Of a DNA stretch of 64,000 bases, positions 11,200-23,443 are shown piece after piece (the stretch's first letter is position 1; every line of letters begins with the position of its first letter). A program made the translations under genes and the position numbers. Origin of the DNA: Fragilaria crotonensis (lineage: Eukaryota; Bacillariophyta; Fragilariophyceae; Fragilariales; Fragilariaceae); contig JAKSYS010000001.1 of assembly GCA_022925895.1 (NCBI GenBank), forward strand, positions 496,001 to 560,000. Direction: 5' to 3'. The notes under the pieces are model-generated. The model saw only the letters and a program-made list of their open reading frames with translations, had not been told where the DNA came from and searched no databases.

Positions 11200-12375
11200 G
11201 CTCGACAAAAATTGTGAGTCGTCTTGTAGAGGTGCAAATATACTGAAATTATGTGTAGAAATTCATTGATGAATCTTGGTCCGATTTAAGAATTTATGTA
11301 TGTCATACCCATGGTCCATGGTAGACTATGGTACAGTAGTACGTTGTAGCCGTACTATACTTGGGAGCAGGGCCACTCTCGAGTGAGAGTACTATATACT
11401 TGGTACATATACTTGTACCTTGCCATTGTATTCGGCTAATTAATAGGACGGATCTTGACTATATGTAAATTCAAATGCTTTGTTAACTTATAAATGTCCA
11501 TGAAAACTTGTTTTATGCAACGGAGTGAAATCAAACGTTATTTCCGTGAATCTTTCGAAACGTACGCAGATCTGATTGATATAATGTATGATGTATAGCA
11601 GAATGTATATTACGTAAAGGTGAGCGTGACGGTCACGCTCGACAGGTCAGATAGAAAATCGAATATGGTTCACGGGATTGCGTGGGCTACAACCATTCGT
11701 GAAATTTGATTTCGAATGTATCATATGTATAATTGATAGCTCCACTGTGGAAAACTTGAATACTCGTACTCCTCATTTCCCGCTATTTCATCGAAATTAG
11801 AAACCGTAATTTACCAGACATTCGTTCCTTCGGTGTGTTTCAAAAACGTCAGTTGTCATTGCGCGTGTATGGATGTATCAGAAATTATGGAGCTGTCAAA
11901 TAAACTGTGTGATTAATATATTTCTACTGTATGTCATATGTCATATGTGATTCAGTTGTATTCGTTCACAAAGCACAAGAATTTACCAGGTTCCTGTACC
12001 GGTACCTCGTCCTACTACTCCACATATAGGAGATTTATACGAGCATTTGTACTTGTACATGTACTCGTACCAGGTAGACGGTACAACCATGAACTGTAAT
12101 TCGTACTTGAAACATACGGAGTACCAGGTACTTGGTGGGTACTGGTACTGAGTACTGAGTACTGAGTATGTTCTGTTACGACAGGAGTGTCCCACAAGGT
12201 ACTGGCTACTGTATTACTGAAGTCGTATGGTCGTTTCATAGTGAAGCGATGGTGGGGCGCGCCAAAGTTTCGATTTCCTTGAAATGAAGGAGTGATCCTT
12301 GCACGGGCGTTCCAAGAAATGTGGCCTGCGGATCATTTCTTCAAAACATACCCGATTCTGCTGTTGACTGCTCCC
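11200..12375. other. Divergent intergenic region, GTAC-rich near 12.0-12.2 kb
   Basis: This lies between an LRR gene (minus) and the RNase H2C-like gene (plus), so it should hold both promoters. No open frame is convincing. From 11,990 to 12,205 the tetramer GTAC occurs 15 times, many as (t/g)gtac(t/c) words. No TATA box stands out. Confidence 0.5.
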
Positions 12376-12831
12376 ATGTCTACGACTGACACTGCCACTT
12401 CGGTGGACAACAAGGTCTGCCACTCTCTTCCGTGTTCCATTGATTACCAAGGGATGGCTCCCGTTCATGCTTTCTTTCATCCAATGCCGATAAACAGGAT
12501 CGACGGCAACAGCGAGAAGCAGCAGCAGGAAGCTCGATTCCGCGGTCGCAAATTACTCGCTGCCTCACCACCTGTTCCAGTCCAGGGTATGGTACTAGAG
12601 CTCGAACCAGGTAGTGACGAGAGCAGTACAGCAACTACTAGTTCTTCCTTTGCTACTCCAAAATCGACATTGATGCATCGAAACCGACAAACCATGGCAT
12701 TTCATTCGATTCAAGAATGGCATCATGAAGAATCGCTGGTGGAGATTGCTACCTCACGCGTCAACACTGCCATGGGATGGTTTCCAATTGCCAAGGCAAT
12801 GCACGAGGAACTTGCAGTACTACAGGACTAA
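12376..12831 (+). CDS. Probable RNase H2 subunit C (Rnh203/Ylr154-type)
   Basis: Single exon, 151 aa from ATG 12376 (MSTTDTATSV); an in-frame ATG at 12319 would add 19 mostly hydrophobic residues. Family-like features are VCHSLPCSIDYQGMAPVHAF near the start (the LPC..I.Y.GPAPV..FF signature), ARFRGRKL (the FRGR motif), a variable middle, and a C-terminal helix FPIAKAMHEELAVL preceded by W. RNase H2C is a non-catalytic subunit of the heterotrimer that removes ribonucleotides and RNA:DNA hybrids in the nucleus. Assignment is by motif memory on a fast-evolving small protein, so a profile search should confirm it. It is convergent with the LRR gene ending at 13100. Confidence 0.65.
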   Translation: MSTTDTATSVDNKVCHSLPCSIDYQGMAPVHAFFHPMPINRIDGNSEKQQQEARFRGRKLLAASPPVPVQGMVLELEPGSDESSTATTSSSFATPKSTLMHRNRQTMAFHSIQEWHHEESLVEIATSRVNTAMGWFPIAKAMHEELAVLQD

Positions 12832-13099
12832 TACTGCTGGACCAAAATGTGAAAACGGACGTTGTCGGAATGGACAAGAGTCCAAAACCACGAGACACGT
12901 TGTTCTTTGGAGCGAAAGGAAGGTATTCGCCCCGACAACAGTAACAACTAATATGAACAAACATCAGTTTCTGTACCGCGTCATAGAGAGCCCAACAGCC
13001 AATGAGTTTAGCATTATACATTTAAGTACCTTGGCGTAAAGCGCAGATACCAATCGAACACAAGTATGTTTGCTAATCCATTAGTACGTTCAATCATTC

Positions 13100-15402
13100 C
13101 TATAAACATGGGGAACAACACGTGCATACCAATTCCACGCTAGACGAACCACAATCGGCAGTCATGTCGGGTGGTGGCGAGCGACTGCACAGAGCGTCCG
13201 GCATGGTCCCCACCAGCGCGTTGGATGACACATCCATCCCCAACAATGTCACCCACATACCCAATTCCGTGGGGAGGGTACCCGTAAGAGAATTTTCAGA
13301 CAAGTCAACGTATTGCAACGATGTCATGAAACCAAAGTCAGTGGGGATTGTACCAATCAAATTGTTCCGAGCGACATTGAAGTATTCAATGTATCTCCAA
13401 TTCGAGAGTGTCGAAGGGAGGGTACCCGTCAGGCCGGTGTTGCTAAAATCCATTCGCTGGACGCGTCGCAAATCTCCAAAACTGGATGGGATGGAACCTC
13501 CCAACGCATTTTCCTCAAAAAGAAGCCAACGCAAATCGGGCATGTCGCCCAGGAATTCTGGTACTGTGCCCGTCAATTTATTGTTCGAGATCCAAATGTA
13601 CTGCAGCGCTGTCAAGACTTCTAGATTCATGGTTTCCAAATTACCCGTAAAGGCATTGTCATGCAACGACAGCGTTGTAAGGTTCGTCAGACCCCCAAGA
13701 GACGATGGCATGGAACCCCAGAAACTATTACCACCCAATCCCAACCGTTCCAGGGACAGTAAATTTGACAAGAGCAAGTCATCGGAGAGTGTCCCGGCCA
13801 ACGAATTGTAATCCAAATCCAAAACGGTCAGGTTCGGTGGCAGGCTGAGTGGCAATTCACCTGTCAACAAATTGTTATTCAAAGTAAGCTCTTGAAGAGC
13901 AGTCAGTAAAGAAAGGGACGAGGGTAATGTTCCGTTCAGCGCATTTTCGTGGAGTTCCAAAGAAACTGCATTCAAGAAAAGGATGCGTGAGGAACAAGTC
14001 GATTAAGGCACAGTTACGAGACTGAATGCCGCGACTCCGCTGTGTACGCAGACAGAAACGAGAGCATTCTAACAGCATGAAACTTACCTAAATTCGTCAA
14101 GAATCCAATTTCAAGCGGGATGGGACCCTGGAGTCCATTGCTATACAGCTCCAAGGCGGTGACAATTCGTCCTGAATCATCACAAACGACACCCCACCAT
14201 TTACAAATTCCAACTTCGAATGACAACCAGGAATCCTGGAAGGTCCAATTCGTACCAACTGTCGACCCATAAATAGAAACCAAGGCAGCCAATTGCAACA
14301 ATTCCTCTGGCTGCCATTGTTCTACAACGGACGTTTCGGTCCCTGCTGGTGAATTAGAATTGAGCGCATGCTGTACCAACCAGTCAAGTGTCGAGGAAGG
14401 CAGTTGGTACGATGGCATGACGCTACTCGATCCCTGAATCAACACATCTTGTAGGGAATCACGGACGGCACCTTCCAGAGAAGTAGGGGCGGGAGAAGGT
14501 TGAGGAGTGGACGCCGGCGAGGACATTGTCGTGGGAATCACTACTCCGATTACAATCACAATCACCGCCAACAAGGACATACCCAGAATGATGCATCGGT
14601 TTCGATGTAAGAAACTTCCTTTTGGAGAAACTTCAGTGTCTCCCTTGTCGTTACGAAGAATGTCTGGGACCTCCAAAGTCTCGGGATCAATCCAGTCATC
14701 GTCTGGACCAATGGTCGCTGAAAACTTTGGATGAAAGGTAATGGATGGCTCCCCCTTTATCTGTCTGTCAACTTCTTCAATATCCACGTCCTCGATCTCC
14801 ACAACATTATCGACATCGAGTGACATCTTGACAGATTCTGGACGCCCCTCTGCGTCAAGCTGCTGATGAAGACAATGTCCCAGACCATCCTGAACGTGTT
14901 CTTCCGCTTTTTCATGCTCCAGGTCAAAACACTCAATTGGCGTTTTGGAGGGTCTTAGACTTTTGGCAATTTTTTGTTGCACATCCATATAAAATGGATC
15001 ATCTTGATGTAGAATGGGATCAAAGGTACTGATGGAAACATCCGATACACGCGACGTTTGTGTATACGTCGTACTGAACGTTCCGACCGATCGATCATCA
15101 CCAGACGATGCTGATGACGACGACGCAGCGTTTTTCCCGCGCAATTGTCGTCGTCGTCGTTGCAGTTGTTGTCTCTGTTGTTGCTGCTGTATCTGCTCGA
15201 GAGGATCTCGTTTCCGAGTCACAACTGGGCGATAGCTACGTGGCAAGGCATATCCACCAGATTGTTGATTCGTCAAGCCCTGATTTGTGTCGGCGGGTGT
15301 GACTGGTGGGATCTTGGGACGTTTCTTGCGGAAGGAGCTCTTCAATAATGCTCCTGGATCTCCTGCTGGTTCGAGCGGTGATGATTGAGACGACGAAGAC
15401 AT
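13100..15402 (-). CDS. Leucine-rich-repeat membrane protein with long cytoplasmic N-terminus
   Basis: Two exons, complement(join(13100..13965,14088..15402)), give 726 aa. The 122-bp intron (GTAAGT..TGCAG) is phase 1, with joined codon GTT. The ATG is the complement of 15400-15402. The N-terminal ~265 residues are hydrophilic with a Gln/Arg tract (QIQQQQQRQQL) encoded by CAG-type repeats; a transmembrane helix follows at about 269-291 (IILGMSLLAVIVIVIGVVIP). The outer part has a WxxSWLSFEVGICKWWGVVC cap and about ten LRRs (LTALQELTLNNNLLTGELP), ending in VELVCTCCSPC. The longer tail and extra LRRs distinguish it from its two neighbours, but cap, intron position and Cys tail show common descent. 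Probable receptor-like or adhesion protein. Confidence 0.9.
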
Positions 15403-15835
15403 TGTTGATCAAAATCAATGTCGAGCGATGCTCGAATAAAATGATTGGATGATAATTGTGATAGTGTATACAAGGTCTACTACAGTAGTAGAGTAACACG
15501 TAGCAAGCATGACGTAGTAATTCTACAGTACCCTAACAATTATATCCGACTGGTTTGTCATACTCCGTACTCCCCGAGTCCCGAGTCCCGAGTATGTCAC
15601 AGTTGTGTTCTAGGACACTATCAGAGTGCGAGTGCTATGCCGGCAGTGGCTCTAGTAGAGGATGATAATGGACACAAAACGCAACAGTACATACATTTAT
15701 CCTACTCCCTTTTAAATTTGGTTTGTGCGTGTGTGTGTGTGTGTGTCTGTTACGGAGTATGACCACTCTGGGGTACTGTTGTACTGTTACGTGGATTACA
15801 TGTACTACAGGTCTACAGTAGAAAAAACACAAGAA
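15403..15835. other. Intergenic with microsatellites
   Basis: Upstream of the 726-aa LRR gene. It holds a heptamer repeat (ccgagtc, three copies near 15,573-15,593), a (GT)n run near 15,727-15,747, and dense gtac/tagtac words. No gene is seen. Confidence 0.55.
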
Positions 15836-15900
15836 GCTTCGCCGGTCATTGTTTTAGCCCTAAACAGCCGTGAAAAAGTTATTCTGACTTGCTGACATCC
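15836..15900 (+). repeat. 65-bp direct repeat, copy 1
   Basis: Begins gcttcgccggtcattg and ends cttgctgacatcc. It matches 16030-16094 with two mismatches; the copies are 194 bases apart. The second copy abuts the truncated 5' end of the Helitron coding remnant. It may be a relic of another element or of the insertion event. Confidence 0.8.
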
Positions 15901-16029
15901 CATCGAAAAATAGCATTACCGGAGGTAGGTTGCGCATTTTTTTCGTTTTTTGAATAGAAGCCCCGCCGGGCTGGTCAATTCGTCTCCCATGATGGAGACT
16001 TAGGTTATGTACATCACTTAGTATAAGAC

Positions 16030-16094
16030 GCTTCGCCGGTCATTGCTTTAGCCCTAAACAGCCGTGAAAAAGTTATTCTGACTTGCTGGCATCC
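16030..16094 (+). repeat. 65-bp direct repeat, copy 2
   Basis: Second copy of the 15836-15900 sequence, differing at two positions. Helitron coding similarity begins directly after it. Confidence 0.8.
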
Positions 16095-16095
16095 T

Positions 16096-19000
16096 GAAAT
16101 GATGCAGACTGGTCCAAATGCCATGACTCCACCGTCTACAAAATTAACTTGCCTCATGCATGCTGCATTTCGTCTTTTTGTACGCCCTGCTCCTATGTTC
16201 TCCAATCACCTTCACCTTGCAGGAAAGCTGTTCCACCAATACATTGTAGACTGCTATGCCCAAGTGGAACAAGGTCGCCTTAACTTCATCCGTCATAATC
16301 AACCAAAATTGCGTGCTGAACTATATCAAGGCATTGCAGAGCAACCTTAACTTCATCCGTCATAATCAACCAAAATTGCGTGCTGAACTATATCAAGGCA
16401 TTGCAGATGCTGTTGCTGGAGAGGATGTGACTAACACACGACAGCTTGGGCGTCGAATTATTCTGCCTTCATCTTTCATTGGAAGTCCAAGGAACATGCA
16501 CCAACTTTGTCAAGATGCATTGGCAATTGTGCGCCGAATGGGCAAGCCAGATCTTTTTATTACAATGACAACCAATCCACAGTGGCCAGAAGTCATGGAA
16601 AATCTTCTTCCTGGACAAACTGCAAATGACAGACCAGATTTGGTAGCACGAGTGTTTCATCTCAAGTTCACAGAGATGATGAGTGATCTCCAGAAACGAC
16701 AAGTGCTTGGAAGGGTTGTGGCTGCTATCTACACCATTGAATTTCAAAAGCGAGGATTGCCACATGCGCACATTCTGGTTATTCTGGCAGAAAATGACAA
16801 ACCCCGTACAGAATCTGACATTGATTGTATCATTTCAGCTGAGATCCCTGATGCATTGATAGATCCTGAGCTGCATGCAACTGTGAAGCGATGTATGTTG
16901 CATGGGCCCTGTGGCACCAAAGTTTCCCCAAATCGATGGCAAAGTCTGAAATGTTGTAATAGTCCTACACACCCAGGTGAATGCACTGATAAGTATCCCA
17001 GGCCATTTCAAGATGAGACAACCCTCAATGATGATGGATTCCCTCAATATCATCGACGTGATGATGGAAGGACTGTGACTGTTCGAGGAGCCGAGTTGGA
17101 CAACCGCTGGGTAGTGCCATACAATTGCTATCTTACCAAGAAGTATGACTGCCACATCAATGTTGAGGTTTGCAACTCAGTGCAGGCTGTCAAATACCTC
17201 TACAAATATGTATACAAAGGCCATGACCGTGCTGCAGTCCAGGTTGGTGATAATACTGATGAGGATGAGATCAACCTCTATCTTCAGGGACGTTATGTCT
17301 CTGCATCTGAGGCATGCTGGCGCCTCTTCAGTTTTCGTCTTCACACTGAAAAGCCAAATGTGATGCGCCTAATGTACCATCTTCCCAACCAGCAATCAGT
17401 TGTGTTTCAGGAAGATGAAACAGTTGATCAAGTACTTGCAAGGGGAGCACCCCATATACAGTTGCTTGCATGGTTTGAACTCAATCAAAATGATCAATAT
17501 GCTTGCCAGTTCCTGTATCATGACATCCCTCAGCACTATAGATGGGATAATGCTGGGAAATGCTGGGTGCGGCGATCACCTAATCACCAGCAAAAATTCC
17601 CCACTGTATCTCGCCTCTACAGTGCTTCTCCTTCTTCTGGTGAGCGATACTTTCTGCGGCGCATGTTGACTGTTGTGAAGGGTGCAACAAGTTTTCAAGC
17701 TCTACGAACAGTGGATGGAGAACTTTGTCCAACATTTCAAGATGCCTGCCGTACACTAGGTCTTCTGGATGATGATACTGAGTGGCATAGAGCCATGCAG
17801 GAAGCCACACAGATAGTGTCAGCATGCCGGCTCAGAAGACTCTTTGCAATCATCCTTTTCAACTGTGATGTCTCTGATCCAAGGTCACTCTATCAGTCTT
17901 ACTGGGCTGCAATGTCAGAAGACTTTGCACACCATCACCCTGGCTTCACTGAACAACTGCTGCAGGACTTCCTTGTGCGTGAACTTGATGCCCTCCTGGG
18001 GATGATGTACAGTCATTCTGTATTTGAATGGGTACCATCCCTTCGCACACTTCTGCTTGAGCATGCAACTCCTGTGGATAATTCTATCAACCATTGGTTG
18101 CAATTACAGCTTTCGTCATCCAGCAGTGATATTCAACAACAGCTGGATCGCTTCCCTCTTCTGAATGCCCAACAACATGCTATTTTTGATGCTGTCCTGG
18201 CATCTGTCAATAGTGGTACTCAAATTCAGCAAAATGTGTTCTTTGTTGATGGGCCTGCAGGCTCAGGTAAGACAGAGTTGTTCAGAATGATCCTTGCAAA
18301 GGTGCGCAGTGAAGGACATGTTGCTCTTGCAACAGCTATATCAGGTATTGCTGCCACCAACTTTGCTCCTTTGGGCCGTACACTGCACTATATATCTGGA
18401 CTTCCAATTCAATTGTACGAAACATCCATGTGCAACCTATCAAAAGACAAGGCAGAAGTTCTGAAGGTAGCAAAGCTTTTGATCATTGATGAGATCACAA
18501 TGCTCAAGGGTGTTGGTCTTGATGTTCTTTCACAGTCTCTTTGTGACTTGCTTGAATGTGCTGATGCTCCTTTTGGTGGTTTGGTTGTTATCATGGGTGG
18601 TGACTTTCGTCAAGTGCTTCCTGTACTAAGCCATGCTGGACGAGCTACCATTGTGCATTCAACTGTCCTACAATCTAAAGTCTGGCAGACTTCATCTGTG
18701 AACATAATGCAACTCTCTGAGAATATGCGATTGCGTATGGACTTAGAAAACACAAGTGACCCACAGCTGCAAGAAGTACTTTCCCATTTTGCATCATTCC
18801 TCTTGAGGATTGGTGAGGACATGGAGCCTTCCCCAATAAATCTACCATTGTATATTTCCCAGCCTCAAGAAGTGAAAGAACTGGTTGAGCATGTGTTTGA
18901 TGATTTTTCTTCTAATGATCCACTCTATTGGTCTGAACGTGCTATCCTATGTCCCAAAAACAAAGATGTTCAACAAATAAATGATATGGTATCATCAAGA

Positions 19001-19579
19001 TTACCACATGATGAGCATATATTTCTCAGTATTGACAACATCATGTCTGAAGAAATTGATGATCCTGCATATACCCTCTATCCTCCTGAATTCCTGAACT
19101 CTTTGGAGCCATCAGGCCTCCCACCACATCGCCTCAGTCTAAAAAAAGGCATGCTGGTCATGTTGCTCCGAAACCTATCAAGTACACTCAGCAATGGCAC
19201 CCGACTCATGGTTCGCCGTATCTCACGGTCCATCCTTGAATGTTCTGTTCCTACCTCTGGTGAAATTGTGGACATACCACGAATTGCACTCCTTTCACCA
19301 GAAGATGAACTGCCTTTCATCTTTAAACGACGACAGTTTCCAGTCCGACCAGCATATGCAATGACCATCAACAAGAGTCAAGGTCAAACATTGCAAAAAG
19401 TTGGAATCTTTGTGCCACAAGGCATATTTGCACATGGTCAACTTTATGTTGCTCTTTCACGAGTTCGTAACCCACATGATCTTTTTGTATTTACTGGTGG
19501 TCATCCACTGCACAACATTGTTTACAAGGAGGTCCTCATTTCAACATTGTGCCCTCGGCATCATCAGCAACAAAATTAA
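16096..19579 (+). pseudogene. Helitron Rep-helicase, 5'-truncated and frameshifted
   Basis: An uninterrupted frame from 16256 to 19579 (1107 codons) encodes most of a Helitron transposase. The Rep part has the HUH motif (GLPHAHILVIL) and the Tyr motif (KYLYKYVYKGHD). The C-terminal SF1 Pif1-like helicase has Walker A GPAGSGKT near codon 666, LLIIDEITM, GGDFRQVLPV, the QLSENMRL arginine motif, INKSQGQTL and LYVALSRVRN. Upstream, 16111-16277 continues the Rep N-terminal region (TCLMHAAFRLFVRP, HQYIVDCYAQVEQG) in another frame. A 63-bp sequence repeated in tandem 67 bases apart (16278 and 16345) causes the shift. The usual N-terminal zinc-finger part is missing. Family function: rolling-circle transposition. 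I could not define the 3' hairpin/CTRR end. Confidence 0.9.
16278..16407 (+). repeat. Tandem duplication (67-bp offset) in the Helitron
   Basis: The 63 bases 16278-16340 recur exactly at 16345-16407, separated by gcaa. Both copies encode RLNFIRHNQPKLRAELYQGI but in different frames, because 67 is not a multiple of three. Confidence 0.92.
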
Positions 19580-20671
19580 ACAAGTTCACTGGCTATTTAT
19601 AACTAACATTTGGGCAAACGAAATTAGCAAATTTCTATGAAATCATCACATCTTCCCTTATCTACAGTTACCACTACATACATAGGTTATTTACGTATTT
19701 ACAATGCCTCTTAGTATTGCACTGGACACCAATACTATGCTGCAAACTGGGTACTGTACATCCTTAACCCACAACCCACAACCTATAGACCACTCCGATC
19801 AATTGTGAGGCACCCACTAGTACGTATAAAGTTGAATTTGTAAAAAACATTTTTCGAATGTTACATGTATAAAATGGATATATGCAAGCATAGCAAATAG
19901 AAACAAAGAGACCCAGCCTGCAAAACTCATGGAATCGTCTATGCATACCGGTTGTACGTTGTACACTAGTAGAGTAGAGTGCAATTGTGCTACTTGTATT
20001 TGTAGTACATGTACCTGGGACCTGGGACTCGGAGCTCGGCGTATTCAGGAGTTCAGGAGTCAGTACAGGTAGTCGTGGTAATTGTACTCGGAATACCTGT
20101 TAGTCTTTCCCTGTTTGAGAGCAAAGATGACAAGACAATCAGTGCCATCCAAGTATTGTGGGCGGCAAAGGCAATGAATGACTGTGGACCTTCTTGGGGT
20201 CAAGGTCAAAGGCAGCAGCAGTCATCACATGATGGTGGTTTGATGCTCCGACTCACAATAGTGACTGGTGTTGTTTATAGAAATGGTTGTTTTGGTATCT
20301 CTTGTACTACCGGTAGCTTTGGTATCCATGACCAAAAGGAATGGCCTTGTGCTCCTGCTGTAAAGGAAATAAGAAACCCTTGTAAGGAATGGCATACCTT
20401 TTACCCATGCGGAAATCACCCTCGTCCTAAAGAAATTTCATTACCTTCACCCTTTGGGCAATTGTAAGTCATCACCCATATCCGCTTTGGAAGTTACCCT
20501 TTAATGAACATTGTTACGTTACCTTGCCGAGGCCCAAGTATCCTACTCTAAATTTGATTCATATTGTGCAAACAATGAATTATACGCAGCACCCTCTCTA
20601 GTGAAATGTCTCCCTCGGTACATTATCACCAATACTACTAAAAGGACTACCGAAGTAGCATGCACCATTGC
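19580..20671. other. Helitron 3' flank and intergenic
   Basis: The Helitron presumably ends within the first few hundred bases, but no clear terminal hairpin with CTRR was found. The remainder has gtac-rich stretches (about 19,950-20,090) and an open frame (20,009-20,467) without recognisable features. Confidence 0.45.
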
Positions 20672-21928
20672 TCATTTACCCTCCTCGTTTTCCTGACTCA
20701 ACAATTCGACTTGTTCTTCTTCATCTCCCTCGTCACGGTGATCCATAGTATTGTTGGCAATCGAAGTCGATGTCACAATTGTGGACTCACCAGGAGCAGT
20801 GGACTTTGTCTTCTCCATGACACAAACGTAGGAATAACGTGCCGATCCAGCCAGGACGACAATGATGCCAGCTCCATTGAGGGGAGTGATTTCCACATTA
20901 AACATGACTGTGGCGATTATGATCATCAAGACTTGCTTAACATTTGCGGTGATGCAGAGAGTCAGCGGGGACGTCAGTTTGTTTGCCATGAGGGACGAAA
21001 TGTTCAAGGCAAAGCTGCAGATTCCTGACATCATAACGACAGTCGTTGGGAGGTAGGATACCATGGGACTCAGGTCCCGGTCCCACCGAGCGGCAATCTC
21101 TGCGACTTCTCCCGTGACAAAGGCCAGAAACAAGCACTGCACCATGGCAAGCGGCGCCATATGCCCCAACAAGTCTACGGGGTGCAGCTTCAAACTGCCA
21201 GTCAACATTTCACCAGATGCGACGACCTTGAGGGCGGCCAAGATGATGCAAGCAACTGTATAAAAGAAGCCGATCGCCGTGTAACTCATGTCTCCAAAGC
21301 ATGCCATGGCAACGCCAATAACAATTGGGATAACGGATACCTGTCTCTTGATGGAGAATGTTTTTCCGACAGCCATGGCCATGACGATCGTCATGGCAGG
21401 AACAAGTGAACGCATGACTTGATTGAAGTTGACCGATACGTGTCGCAGAGACACGTTACCAATGGCAATATTGAGAGAGAAAAGGATGGAGAAAAAGAAA
21501 ATCATTTTTCGCCCCCGTGCATCGAGTTCCTTGCGGGCTATCTTTCCCAACCATCTCTGGAATATTCCCGGAGAGGCCGTGACATCCTGTTTCAAGCGTC
21601 GATTGTCGGCAGCGATAGATCGAAAGACCATCTGACTTCCGACGGCATTGCAGGCCATGTGAATGAACGACAGGAAGTACGGGTACTTAAAATCGACGTT
21701 GCGAAATGATGCCTTGTTCAGCAATGTAACTCCAACGTTGTTTGCGGTCCATATTATCAACCACAAACTGAAGTTTGTCGAGGTTGTGAGAGTTGAGTAT
21801 CGAATGTTGAATGTAGAGAGATAGGAAGAAAGGTCAGCGTAAGAGACGATCGACAATTGCAGACCCCAGGGTATCATGGTTCTGAAGTACAAGTAACAGC
21901 GACAATGCGCGAGGCTACCAGCTACCAT
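20672..21928 (-). CDS. Triose-phosphate/nucleotide-sugar translocator-type transporter (DMT superfamily)
   Basis: Single exon, 418 aa from the ATG at 21928. About ten hydrophobic helices span residues 45-360. Features typical of the TPT/SLC35 group are a first helix ending in [15 protein letters not shown] (the N..lNK pattern), [20 protein letters not shown] in the middle (the V.V.F.Q..K/RS..P motif), and [19 protein letters not shown] with [11 protein letters not shown] near the end (the .S.LT..V.G..K pattern). The C-terminal ~55 residues are hydrophilic and acidic. Members exchange phosphorylated C3-C6 compounds or nucleotide sugars across plastid, Golgi or ER membranes. Substrate and membrane cannot be read here; the N-terminus lacks a clear plastid leader, so Golgi/ER is possible. 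Confidence 0.87.
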   Translation of the reverse strand: MVAGSLAHCRCYLYFRTMIPWGLQLSIVSYADLSSYLSTFNIRYSTLTTSTNFSLWLIIWTANNVGVTLLNKASFRNVDFKYPYFLSFIHMACNAVGSQMVFRSIAADNRRLKQDVTASPGIFQRWLGKIARKELDARGRKMIFFFSILFSLNIAIGNVSLRHVSVNFNQVMRSLVPAMTIVMAMAVGKTFSIKRQVSVIPIVIGVAMACFGDMSYTAIGFFYTVACIILAALKVVASGEMLTGSLKLHPVDLLGHMAPLAMVQCLFLAFVTGEVAEIAARWDRDLSPMVSYLPTTVVMMSGICSFALNISSLMANKLTSPLTLCITANVKQVLMIIIATVMFNVEITPLNGAGIIVVLAGSARYSYVCVMEKTKSTAPGESTIVTSTSIANNTMDHRDEGDEEEQVELLSQENEEGK

Positions 21929-23443
21929 GTGTACGACTTAGATGGAACAGATCACACCTTCTACCGGTAGAAGATTCGTAATTCGTACAGCACTGGACAT
22001 TGCGCAAACAGCCCTCCCTGCGATCACTTACACTGCGCTGTCTTTGATGGCGCCTGACATTGTCTCAGTATTTCTTTTGGACCAAGGAGAGGAGATCGTT
22101 GAACGAAGGAGATGTGTGATGCGAGATGCGACGAACCGTAAGCAGTATGAGTTTGTCGCCTTTGTTTTCAAGTGCTGGTGTGCATGCATGTGGTCCTCGG
22201 AGTACATATCGCATTAGATGTTGCGAATATGCGAATTAAATGTGTGATACTTGGAATCTTGGAGTCCACGTCGTACGAGTACTGGTACAGAAATTCTTAT
22301 CACTCCAGTAAAACATGCTCCATGCTACCATACTACATGATCCGATCTTGGGAATCGGGACAACGATATCTCTTCAAAAACTCAAACGGTACAAAATTCA
22401 AATGATGGCAGTAACGTTCATACCAACTGTACATCAAGTGTCCACTACGCTAGTACTTCTTGTACTGAGTACCATAGGAAGGCCAACCTGTGCTCATCCC
22501 AGCACATGGAAAATTACGGTACTGTACTAGTACCAGTACTGTTGTACTATACCCTAATACTGCTCATGGATGTTGTCGTGTTGACGTATGCGTATGCGTC
22601 ATGCACATAGACTACTAGTACCTGGTACATACAATACCACATCTACTGGAGTACACGATGTACGGGCTGCGCTGTGCGCTGCATCGCAATCGACGTGCGC
22701 AGATTCAATAGGGAATTTAAGCAAATTTTGGAAAAGTTGTGCGCGCGCACCACTTAGCATTCGTCGAGTACCGGATCGCGAGCTCCGGCACTCAGAAGTT
22801 TGAGTTACTAAAATTCAGCATCCTTGCAAACTTCGGTTAAGCAAAAACGTCTCGGTGCGCGCACCAAGATATGAAAGTACTGTTGCAAAAGTGCAAGTAC
22901 CTGGTAGTATGGGAGTTGTAGATGCCGATACAAAGTGGTAAGTATGATACCTGTGATGCTTGGATACGCCTATGATATAGTACTTGTACCTGGTAGGTAC
23001 TCAAAAAAAAATCGGGAGTCTGTATGCGCATCATTGAAGAAGGGTACCAGCAGTACTGGTGGGCGTTTCGAAGAGTTGTTATTCAAGATGAAAGTCAAAA
23101 CGTTGCCACAATGTACATTCAGAACAGATACAGACAACAGATTAGTGATTACTTTGTGCTTCTGTAATCGATATTTGGATTACATGTTAAACCTTACATA
23201 CTCAACGCTCTCCTTCGGAATCACGTCAACAGTCCTACCTCCAAGCTCTCTAGAAGTTGTTGGCAATACTCGCGTACAAGCACTTTCTGTCTTCAGATGA
23301 AGCGACCATCTTCATCAAAACTGATGAGGCATCGCGTGCTTTTTGAAACTAGTGATCACGCATCTCATTCAAACAGTAGGCAAACCATTCCACAAACTAT
23401 TGATCTTCGTAGGTACAGTTCTCCGTTTGCACAATACTGCATA
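21929..23443. other. Intergenic, GTAC-rich, with two TTAAGCAAA..GCGCGC motifs
   Basis: No gene is recognised. GTAC words are dense from about 22,430 to 22,640. Two copies of a composite motif, TTAAGCAAA followed by TGCGCGC, lie at 22,728-22,753 and 22,838-22,865. A related inverted copy is at 24,528-24,566. Confidence 0.5.

Noticed and set aside
12725-13039. 104-codon plus-strand frame after the RNase H2C-like gene
   Set aside because: Overlaps the better supported gene in another frame and shows no motifs.
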